Assembly: GCF_001981305.1 (NCBI RefSeq)
Contig: NZ_MSCW01000015.1
Location: 1 to 41,332, forward strand
Source of the DNA: Marinobacter lutaoensis
Lineage (GTDB): Bacteria; Pseudomonadota; Gammaproteobacteria; Pseudomonadales; Oleiphilaceae
DNA length: 41,332 nucleotides
Direction: 5' to 3'
Shown here: positions 1 through 5,923 of the stretch, piece by piece
Layout: every line of letters begins with the position of its first letter
Numbering within the stretch: the stretch's first letter is position 1
Notes under the pieces: model-generated
Seen by the model: the letters and a program-made list of their open reading frames with translations, nothing else
Told to the model about the DNA's origin: nothing
The model's database searches: none
Position numbers and translations under genes: made by a program

Positions 1-75
1 TGCTTTTATAACAGCCAACGGCTGCACAGTGGCCTTGGCTACCGGACTCCGATAGAGTTCGAGGGAATTAAATGA
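1..75 (+). CDS. IS3-family transposase, C-terminal end only (partial)
   Basis: Frame 1 is open from the first base and stops with TGA at 73-75. It encodes YNSQRLHSGLGYRTPIEFE and a few further residues. The YNxxRxHSxLGYxxPxxFE signature is the extreme C-terminus of the DDE integrase domain (OrfB) of IS3-family transposases, which cut and join the element's ends. Whether the element is intact upstream cannot be seen. Confidence 0.8.
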   Translation, partial: CFYNSQRLHSGLGYRTPIEFEGIK

Positions 76-107
76 TGGGGCGTGTCCAATTTATTGGGGG
101 AAGTCCA
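1..107 (+). mobile_element. Right end of an IS3-like insertion sequence (truncated by the window edge)
   Basis: The first 75 bases encode the C-terminus of a transposase. A sequence at about 83-107 (TGTCCAATTTATTGGGGG followed by AAGTCCA) then resembles the terminal inverted repeats of IS3-family elements, which typically begin or end with TG...CA and carry this GTCCA/TTGGGGG pattern. The outer boundary near 107 is inferred, because the left end lies outside the window and the repeats cannot be compared. Confidence 0.6.
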
Positions 108-109
108 TT

Positions 110-187
110 CCGGTCCTCGCGGACCTCCACCGGACCGGTTTGCTACGCTACGCTTCACAACCCGGCCGCTGAACATTGGCGTTAAAT
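110..187 (+). other. Integron attC right half-site, apparently cut by the IS
   Basis: Bases 166-187 (CCGCTGAAC, five bases, then GCGTTAAAT) have the same arrangement and spacing as the right arm of class-1 integron attC sites, where CCGCTTAAC is followed by GCGTTAGAT. The final heptamer GTTAAAT at 181-187 fits the core GTTRRRY, with recombination expected between G181 and T182. The preceding stretch holds an inverted repeat, CCGGTCC (110-116) with GGACCGG (132-138), as expected for the folded centre of a long attC. No matching left arm (RYYYAAC) is present before 110; the IS end lies there. I infer that the IS inserted into the attC and removed or displaced its left arm. Confidence 0.6.
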
Positions 188-199
188 TTGAGGGAGCCT

Positions 200-487
200 G
201 TGCAAGACAATAGTTCGGGATTCGTCAGCACGCTGGAGTCACTTGCCCAAGCTTTTGTTGTTGCTTCGGTGCTGTGGATACTCTTTCTGGTCGTGGCTTG
301 GCCCTTCATTCAAGTGTCGAGACTTGTTTTTTACGTAGTTTCCCTTGGAGCTATCAAACCGACGTATCGACAATCTCTGGAGCATCAGGGGATCGTGGGT
401 TTGGCGATTCTGATTTTTGTGCCGCTTCTTTTCTATGTGCACATCGTTTACGGGGCAAGGCTCTATGGCAATCAGTCTGTACAGTGA
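200..487 (+). CDS. Small two-helix membrane protein, integron-cassette-like ORF
   Basis: A predicted 95-residue protein of unknown function. Two hydrophobic segments are visible: AFVVASVLWILFLVVAWPFI near the N-terminus and GIVGLAILIFVPLLFYVHIV near the C-terminus. A short loop with basic and polar residues separates them, so it is probably an inner-membrane protein. The reading frame opens directly downstream of the attC heptamer at 181-187, the normal position for a cassette gene. I chose GTG 200 because GGGAG lies at 192-196, although the 3-base spacing is tight; TTG 188 is the alternative. The DNA is visibly more AT-rich than the genes after 1046, consistent with foreign origin. The stop at 485-487 falls where the next transposon debris begins, so the natural C-terminus may be missing. 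No family was recognised. Confidence 0.5.
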   Translation: MQDNSSGFVSTLESLAQAFVVASVLWILFLVVAWPFIQVSRLVFYVVSLGAIKPTYRQSLEHQGIVGLAILIFVPLLFYVHIVYGARLYGNQSVQ

Positions 488-526
488 CAGTATTCACCTG
501 ACACATGCCCCCAGCGGGCACCCTAT

Positions 527-775
527 TTAAGCAGCTTTTTCGGCTGCTTTCGTGTTTCCAATTTTTGGCGGTTTCGGCAGGCCTTTTTTGAACACGGTGT
601 AAGGCACGCGACCGTTCATATTCCGGCCCTGGTGTGGTCGCTTGGTGTTGTACTGGATGAGGTCGTCAGCCAGGTCTGCCTGCATCTCCTCGATGCTCTC
701 ATACCATTTCACGCGCCCCTGAACGCGGAAGTGTTCGTCCAGTAACGTCCGGTGAAGGCGTTCGATGATCAGCAC
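527..775 (-). pseudogene. Transposase fragment (IS481/IS3-like integrase core, C-terminal part)
   Basis: About 78 residues match the C-terminal end of a DDE transposase: ERLHRTLLDEHFRV, then WYESIEEMQADL, then YNTKRPHQGRNMNGRVPY. These motifs cover the last catalytic region and the Arg-Pro-His-Gln segment typical of IS481/IS3-type integrase cores. The frame loses similarity upstream of about 770, so the N-terminal two-thirds, including the first catalytic Asp residues, is missing and the copy cannot be active. The sequence TGACAGTATTCACCTGACA at 485-503 may be the outer end of this element; that is a guess from its position. Confidence 0.75.
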
Positions 776-789
776 CGTGGCGGAACCTG

Positions 790-869
790 CCGCGATGGCT
801 CGTGGGCGGGGCGGGTGTTTGGGCTTGGAGTGGGGGGGAGAATCCCTTGTACCCGAGGTGCCATCGCGG
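790..869. repeat. 10-bp inverted repeat flanking a G-rich stretch; otherwise no gene
   Basis: CCGCGATGGC at 790-799 is repeated in perfect inverse as GCCATCGCGG at 860-869. It encloses about 60 bases rich in G on the plus strand. The stretch 776-885 between the transposase fragment and the tRNA holds no convincing gene. The repeat could be the remains of an element end or a distant stem downstream of the tRNA. Confidence 0.4.
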
Positions 870-885
870 GTACTGGGCCACCCAA

Positions 886-962
886 TGGTACCCCCGGCAG
901 GACTCGAACCTGCTACCTTCCCCTTAGGAGGGGGACGCTCTATCCAGATGAGCTACGGGGGC
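886..962 (-). tRNA. tRNA-Arg (anticodon CCT)
   Basis: On the minus strand a 77-base cloverleaf can be drawn. The acceptor arm pairs GCCCCCG with CGGGGGT, ending in a G-U pair. The D arm contains AGCTC...GAGC. The anticodon stem TCCCC/GGGGA encloses loop CTCCTAA, so the anticodon is CCT, which reads AGG. The T arm is GCAGG-TTCGAGT-CCTGC. The discriminator is A and CCA is encoded. The 3' end points towards the mobile-element debris at 1-885, the usual orientation for a tRNA used as an integration target. Confidence 0.95.
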
Positions 963-1045
963 AAAACGACGGGAAGGCCGGTATCATAGCGGGCCTGGGC
1001 CTATGGCTCAAGTTGCGGCCTGGTGGGGTGTTTGCGGAGGGTGTT

Positions 1046-1756
1046 GTGTCCGAGACGGTGTCGTTGAGCATCATTGTGCCGGTGTGGCAGGAGGCCGCGG
1101 GAATCGTGGCTTCGCTGTCCGCGTTACAGCCCCTGCGCGAGGCGGGGCACGAGGTGATCGTGGTGGACGCCGGCAGTCCCGATGGCACGGCCGGGTTGGC
1201 GCGTCCGTTGTGTGACCGGGTGGTGACGTCGGGCCGGGGTCGGGCGGTGCAGATGAATGCCGGCGCCGGGGTGGCGCGGGGCAATGTGTTGCTGTTTCTG
1301 CACGCGGACACCCGGCTGCCGGCCTCGGCACCGGCCTGGCTGGCGCGTTTCGTGGCCAGTCCCCGGGCGTGGGGCCGGTTCGACGTGCGGCTCAGCGGCC
1401 GCCGGCCGCTGTTTCGGGTCATTGCCTGGTTTATGAACCGGCGGTCCCGGCTGACCGGCATTTGCACCGGTGATCAGGCCCTCTTTGTGCGCCGCGAGGT
1501 GTTCCAGGCGCAGGGTGGTTTTCAGCCCATTCCGCTGATGGAGGACATCGAGTTGTCCCGGCGCCTCAAGCGGGTGTCGCCACCGTTCTGCATCGCCGAT
1601 CCCGTGGTCACGGACAGCCGCCGCTGGGAAACGTTGGGTCCCTGGCGTACGATCGTCCTGATGTGGCGGTTGCGCTGGCGTTACTGGCGCGGCGAATCGC
1701 CGGAGTCCCTGGCCCAGATTTACCGCTCGGATGTCCGTCATGCATCAAAATCCTGA
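1046..1756 (+). CDS. Family 2-type glycosyltransferase (TIGR04283, rSAM/selenodomain-associated transferase 2)
   Basis: A 236-residue soluble glycosyltransferase of GT-A fold. The N-terminus has the nucleotide-sugar binding start SIIVPVWQEA and VVDAGSPDGT, followed by FLHADTRLP with the metal-binding Asp near residue 88. MEDIELSRRLKR near residue 180 corresponds to the acceptor/catalytic ED region. Proteins of this type are often paired with a TIGR04282 protein and a radical SAM enzyme, but the real substrate is not established. The open frame extends far upstream through the tRNA; I chose GTG 1046 because GGAGG at 1036-1040 sits five bases before it. The gene overlaps the next by 26 bases, implying co-translation. 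Confidence 0.8.
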   Translation: MSETVSLSIIVPVWQEAAGIVASLSALQPLREAGHEVIVVDAGSPDGTAGLARPLCDRVVTSGRGRAVQMNAGAGVARGNVLLFLHADTRLPASAPAWLARFVASPRAWGRFDVRLSGRRPLFRVIAWFMNRRSRLTGICTGDQALFVRREVFQAQGGFQPIPLMEDIELSRRLKRVSPPFCIADPVVTDSRRWETLGPWRTIVLMWRLRWRYWRGESPESLAQIYRSDVRHASKS

Positions 1757-2408
1757 TACCGTCACCTCCGCCGTTTTTCTTCAGTTCGCGAAGTGGCCGG
1801 AGGCCGGCAGAGTGAAGACGCGCCTTGTTCCGGCGCTGGGCGTGGCGGGCGCGCTGCAGGCCCATGTGACCTTGGTGCGGGCGGTGCTCGACAATCTTTG
1901 CGCCACGGGCTACCCGGTGCAGTTCTGGTGGGACCGGGAGGTTCTGGACGCCGACCCCGGGGCGGAGCTCATCCTGGACGATGTGCGTGCGGCCGGTATC
2001 GGGCAGTGGGTGCAGCAGGGGGATACCCTGGGCGAGCGCATGACGGCGGCGCTGGGGGAGGCTCTGGCGACGTTCGAGCGGGCCGTGGTGGTGGGCAGCG
2101 ACTGCCCGTCGGTGGATCCGGGCTATGCCCGGGATGCGGTATCGGCCCTGGCCACGCATGACGTGGTACTGGGCCCTTCGGACGATGGCGGATATGTGCT
2201 GATTGGCGCCCGCCGGGTGGTGCCGGACATGCTGGCGGGCATCGAGTGGGGGACCCCCGCCGTGCTGCGCCAGACCTGCGAGCGCCTGGAGCGTCTGGGG
2301 CTCCGTTACTGCCTGCTGGAGCCCCGCTGGGATGTGGACGAGCCCGAGGACTGGGCCCGCTTTCTGAAGATGGCGGGCGAAACTCAGCCCGCCGGCACCG
2401 CCGGCTGA
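1731..2408 (+). CDS. TIGR04282/DUF2064 glycosyltransferase-like protein (transferase 1)
   Basis: 225 residues with a nucleotidyl/glycosyltransferase-like Rossmann core resembling CofC. Visible motifs are FAKWPEAGRVKTRL near residues 19-32 (the basic phosphate-binding segment), VVVGSDCPSVDP in the middle (the metal-binding Asp) and LGPSDDGGYVLIG. The start at ATG 1731 overlaps the preceding glycosyltransferase by 26 bases; ATG 1740 is also possible. The two proteins are encoded as a pair in many bacteria and probably act in one pathway on a small molecule. The 3' end overlaps the convergent protease gene by 25 bases. Confidence 0.8.
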   Translation: MSVMHQNPDTVTSAVFLQFAKWPEAGRVKTRLVPALGVAGALQAHVTLVRAVLDNLCATGYPVQFWWDREVLDADPGAELILDDVRAAGIGQWVQQGDTLGERMTAALGEALATFERAVVVGSDCPSVDPGYARDAVSALATHDVVLGPSDDGGYVLIGARRVVPDMLAGIEWGTPAVLRQTCERLERLGLRYCLLEPRWDVDEPEDWARFLKMAGETQPAGTAG

Positions 2409-5203
2409 CGGGTCAGCTGCTCCAGGGCTGCCGTCTCGTCAAGCCCCTCGCCCCCGGTGGTGACCCGCAGGGCGTGCTGGCGTTCCAGCAGTGAACGACG
2501 CAGGGTATCGACCAGCTCGTCCCGGGTCACCGCCCGGATGGCTTCGGCCAGCCGCTGCCGCGAATCAAACCCGGTGGCCTGACGGTCGATTTCCCGCCAG
2601 TACCGGCCTGAGACGTCGCCCAGTTGCCGCTCCTTCTCCAAAAGTCGACTGATCACCGCCTGTTTTTCCCGTTGCAACTGAGCCTCGTCCAGATTCGACA
2701 GTCGGGCTTCGAACTGCTCCGCGAACGCCCGGACCGCGGCATCGATCTGTTCCGGGCCGGTGGCCGGTGATTGCACCACCAGTCCGAGTGCTGGTGTTTC
2801 CAACATTTCAAACGGAGTGGCGTAGACGATGTAGCCCAGCTGACGGTTGGTCCGGATGTCCTCGTAGAACGGGCTGCTGATCAGCTGTGCCAGTAACCGG
2901 AAGCGGGCCCGTTCCGCGAACCCGGTGTCGTCGCCCTGGAGATACAGGGTATAGCCGGTGTCCGGATGATCCACCGTCAGCGACACCCGGGTTTCACCCG
3001 GCGGCAGGCGCCGGACGTGGGACCGGGGAACGTCGGTTGTCCGGCTGCCCGACAGCGCCAGGGCGCGCACCTGTTGGGCTAGGTTCAGGGCCGAGGCTTC
3101 GGTGAGGTTGCCGTGGGCGAGGATCACCGGGTCTACCTCAGTCAGCAGGTTGTCGGCGAACGAGCGCAGCTCGTCGAAGGTGACCTCCCGGGCGGCCCTG
3201 AGTTTTTCCTCGGTACTCCAGGCGCCCTCGATCAGCGCGGTTTGCACGAACTCAGACGTCTGGTCCACGGGCTTGTCTTTGGCCCGGTTCTCGAGGCCGT
3301 CGATCAGGTTGCGCCGGGCGATCTCGAAACGCGATTCGGTCAGTCGCGGATGCGCCACCTGACCGAGGATGCGGGACACCAGGGTGTGCAGCTTGTCGCT
3401 GTAGCCGCCCACCCGGACGGTGATCCCCCGGAGGTGGGGGTACACGCTGTAGTTCAGGCCGGCCAGCCGTGCCGGATAGGCCCAGGCGTTGAGGTTGGTA
3501 TTGATGGCATCGACCAGCAGCTGGGTGAGCACCGCGCTGCGGGCACTGGCCCGGGCCGCCGGTGTGCGCAGGCCGATGAAGACGTTGGCCTTGGGGGTGT
3601 CAAAACGGGTATCCCGGGCGAACCACAAGGCCAGGCCCTCGGGCGCGCCGAGGCGGACGGGATGGGGCATGCTGGCGCCGGCCACCAGATCCAGGTTGTC
3701 CGGGATGAATGGGTTTGCGTCGGGCAGATGGAGCTGTTCAGCCAGTGTTTCGGGGGCACCCTGCGTCAGTGCCGCTGGGTTCAGCGGCTCCCGTTGCCAA
3801 CGGGTGTCGTACCAGCGGGTGACCTGGGGATCGGACAACGTTGGATTCGGCGCCAGCACGAACACCATGACGTTGTCGGGCGTGAGTCGGTCGAGGATGG
3901 CCCGGTACTGCTCCGGCGCGTACCGTTCCATCATCCAGGGAGCCCGGAGCAGGTCCCGTACCGGGTAGTCCTGGAGCTGGCTGGCCAGACGCATGGCTTC
4001 ATTGACTGGCTCTCCCTTTTCCCGGAAACGGTAGTCGATCCTCGCCAGCTGCTGCATTTCCCGGAACCGCTGCTCGCTGATGCCCTCGGTTCGGATCCGG
4101 TCGATGTAGTCGAATACCAGGGCCAGGATGTCGTCCTGCCGCGACAGACCCTCGGGAGTCAGGGCCAGGCTCACCTCGAGGGTGGCGCCATAGCCGGTAT
4201 CCATGCCCAGACCCGCGGACAGGCTTTCCGCCAGGCCGGCCCGCTTCAGCACGTCGAACAGGCTGCCCGGGCCTTCATGGCCCAGCAGATTGGCCACGTA
4301 GCTGGCGGGTTTAGTCTCGTACAGGGCCTTCTGGGAGGGAATGGGGAAGCTCAGGGTCAGCCTGCGGATGTCCCGGAGCGCTTCGGCGGTCACCTTGGAC
4401 GGCAGCTGGTCGGGGCGGTACAGCGGCTGGTCGTGCCGCTTGGGCGCCAGGTGCCGGTTCGCGATGGCGCCAAACCGCGGGCGGACCATGGCTTCCAGTT
4501 CGTCCAGAGATTGCGGACCATAGACTGCCAGGGTCATGAGGTTGGCGGAGTAGTGGGTTTCCCAGAAGTGCACCAGGTCCGGGCGCAGCGGCCGTTCGTC
4601 GGTGTTGGCCAGGGTGGTGAGATTGCCCACCGCGAAGTGGCTGAAGGCGTGCTCCGGATTGCTGACGGCTTTCTCCACGGAGTAGAAGCGGCGGCCGTCG
4701 TCCCGTCGCTTGGCGGTGAATTCGGAATGCACAGCGTGACGCTCCCGGTCCACCAGCCCCGGGGTGAACCGGGGCGCGGCGAACTGCTGGGCGAAGCGGT
4801 CCAGGGCCGGTTCCAGGAAACGGGCGTCCACATCGAAGAAGTAGTTGGTGTCCTGGAATGCGGTAAAGGCGTTGTGGCTGCCGCCGTGGCTCTTGATGAA
4901 CTGCTGATACTCCCCAGGTTCGGGGTACTTTTCGGTGCCCAGGAACAGCATGTGTTCCAGAAAGTGGGCCAGACCTTCCCGGTCCTCGGGGTCATCGCCG
5001 CTGCCGACGCTTACGTTCAGGGCGGCGGCCGCCTTATCGGCGGAGGGGTCGGACACCAGGATGGCCCTCAGGCCATTGTCCAGTTCCAGATAACGGTATT
5101 CGTTGGGGTCGTTCGGGCTTTTGACCGGCTGCTGGGCGGCTAGGACGATACCTGCGAACCACAACAGCAGCAGGCCAGTCAGAAGGCGCAGTGGTTGGGG
5201 CAT
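2384..5203 (-). CDS. M16 family zinc metalloprotease (pitrilysin/insulinase type), secreted
   Basis: A 939-residue protein of pitrilysin length. A cleavable signal peptide is visible (LRLLTGLLLLWFAGIVLAA). The inverted zinc motif HFLEH, the HxxEH hallmark of M16 peptidases, lies at residues 80-84. Four M16 modules are expected, with the inactive C-terminal half containing FYEDIRTNRQLGYIVYATP, the typical substrate-binding RQLGYxV segment. It probably degrades peptides in the periplasm, like protease III. I preferred ATG 5203 to the upstream ATG 5221 because GAGG lies eight bases before it and the signal peptide then starts correctly. The small ORF at 5242-5541 lies 38 bases upstream on the same strand. 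Confidence 0.9.
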   Translation of the reverse strand: MPQPLRLLTGLLLLWFAGIVLAAQQPVKSPNDPNEYRYLELDNGLRAILVSDPSADKAAAALNVSVGSGDDPEDREGLAHFLEHMLFLGTEKYPEPGEYQQFIKSHGGSHNAFTAFQDTNYFFDVDARFLEPALDRFAQQFAAPRFTPGLVDRERHAVHSEFTAKRRDDGRRFYSVEKAVSNPEHAFSHFAVGNLTTLANTDERPLRPDLVHFWETHYSANLMTLAVYGPQSLDELEAMVRPRFGAIANRHLAPKRHDQPLYRPDQLPSKVTAEALRDIRRLTLSFPIPSQKALYETKPASYVANLLGHEGPGSLFDVLKRAGLAESLSAGLGMDTGYGATLEVSLALTPEGLSRQDDILALVFDYIDRIRTEGISEQRFREMQQLARIDYRFREKGEPVNEAMRLASQLQDYPVRDLLRAPWMMERYAPEQYRAILDRLTPDNVMVFVLAPNPTLSDPQVTRWYDTRWQREPLNPAALTQGAPETLAEQLHLPDANPFIPDNLDLVAGASMPHPVRLGAPEGLALWFARDTRFDTPKANVFIGLRTPAARASARSAVLTQLLVDAINTNLNAWAYPARLAGLNYSVYPHLRGITVRVGGYSDKLHTLVSRILGQVAHPRLTESRFEIARRNLIDGLENRAKDKPVDQTSEFVQTALIEGAWSTEEKLRAAREVTFDELRSFADNLLTEVDPVILAHGNLTEASALNLAQQVRALALSGSRTTDVPRSHVRRLPPGETRVSLTVDHPDTGYTLYLQGDDTGFAERARFRLLAQLISSPFYEDIRTNRQLGYIVYATPFEMLETPALGLVVQSPATGPEQIDAAVRAFAEQFEARLSNLDEAQLQREKQAVISRLLEKERQLGDVSGRYWREIDRQATGFDSRQRLAEAIRAVTRDELVDTLRRSLLERQHALRVTTGGEGLDETAALEQLTRQPAVPAG

Positions 5204-5241
5204 GACAAAGTCCTCGGACATCGGGGCAATGAGCGGCCGGA

Positions 5242-5541
5242 TCAGTGGATCCGAGCGTTACGGGTGCTTTCGGGTTGCTGGTCCAGGGTCTTCCTGGCCA
5301 GCTCCGCCGCCTGTTCGGCAGCCAACTGGCCGGAGGCGATGCGTTCGAGGACGGTCGCCATGATGGCCAGGGTCTGCCGGTAGTCGGCGAGTTCTGACTG
5401 AAAGGCCTGGTCGATGGCGTCGTAGACCGCCTGGATCTTTTGTTCCCGGGAGCCGGCGGCGCCGGCGGTGTCGTTGATGGCCTTCAGGCAGGCGCGGGCA
5501 ATGGCGATGTAGCGTTCGGTGTTTGCGTTGTCTTTTGCCAT
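5242..5541 (-). CDS. Small helical protein of unknown function
   Basis: 99 residues, beginning MAKDNANTERYIAIARACLKA. The sequence is mostly amphipathic alpha-helix, rich in Ala, Gln, Glu and Arg, with no signal peptide, no membrane segment and no cysteine. I do not recognise a family. ATG 5541 is chosen because the upstream extension is low-complexity and basic; no strong ribosome site is visible. The gene is followed after 38 bases by the M16 protease and is probably co-transcribed with it. On the other side it faces the acyl-CoA reductase gene across a 382-base regulatory region. Confidence 0.6.
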   Translation of the reverse strand: MAKDNANTERYIAIARACLKAINDTAGAAGSREQKIQAVYDAIDQAFQSELADYRQTLAIMATVLERIASGQLAAEQAAELARKTLDQQPESTRNARIH

Positions 5542-5751
5542 GATGGTGTGTGTAACAAGCCTGTGTGAATGGTGACTGAGAGACTGCGGAACATGCGATA
5601 AGTTCCGGATTATGGCATTGCGCCGGCGGTCTTTCATGATTTTCGGGTTGCGACCGGCCGACCGCTCGCCCGTCGCCGTCTGTGCTAGTCTCTGACAAGG
5701 TGTGTCGTGACGCCTCCGGCCCCGCCGGAGTTGCCGGTTTTCGGGGGTTCT

Positions 5752-5799
5752 AGAGTAATAGCTCTATACAAAACAAAGAGTTACAGAGTAAAAGCTCTA
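5752..5799 (+). promoter_or_regulatory. Tandem operator-like repeat upstream of the acyl-CoA reductase gene
   Basis: Two nearly identical 15-mers, AGAGTAATAGCTCTA (5752-5766) and AGAGTAAAAGCTCTA (5785-5799), lie 33 bases apart, close to three helical turns. Each is a dyad AGAG-N6-CTCT, and a half copy AGAGTT lies between them (5778-5783). The AT-rich block sits in otherwise GC-rich DNA just before a possible -10 (TACAAT, 5832-5837). This arrangement suggests cooperative binding by a dimeric regulator. It does not match the FadR or PsrA consensus I know. Confidence 0.55.
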
Positions 5800-5831
5800 A
5801 AAAAGTCCGATACATGAACGTTGCAATTAAG

Positions 5832-5837
5832 TACAAT
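5832..5837 (+). promoter_or_regulatory. Possible -10 element for the acyl-CoA reductase gene
   Basis: TACAAT matches five of six bases of the sigma-70 -10 consensus. The 17-base upstream position (5809-5814, GATACA) is a poor -35, so transcription may need an activator, perhaps at the repeats 5752-5799. Confidence 0.35.
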
Positions 5838-5855
5838 GCCAGCGTTTGCGAGACT

Positions 5856-5873
5856 CTACGACTTTAGTCGTAG
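5856..5873 (+). other. Perfect stem-loop in the acyl-CoA reductase leader
   Basis: CTACGAC-TTTA-GTCGTAG forms a seven-base-pair stem with a four-base loop, about 50 bases before the start codon at 5924. No U-run follows, so it is not a typical terminator. It may stabilise the mRNA or bind a protein. Confidence 0.45.
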
Positions 5874-5923
5874 ATCGTTGGCATGGATAGATAACAACAG
5901 AGCAACAAGCAGGGTGACAATCA

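Noticed and set aside
752..1045. Upstream extension of the glycosyltransferase frame
   Set aside because: It runs through the tRNA gene on the opposite strand and lacks family similarity; GTG 1046 has a perfectly placed GGAGG.
2384..2408. GC palindrome GCCGGC-ACC-GCCGGC as a terminator
   Set aside because: It lies within both coding ends, is short and has no U-run on either side; it may be chance in GC-rich DNA.
3113..5143. 676-codon open frame antisense to the M16 protease
   Set aside because: Shadow of the protease codon pattern; no start context, motif or domain.
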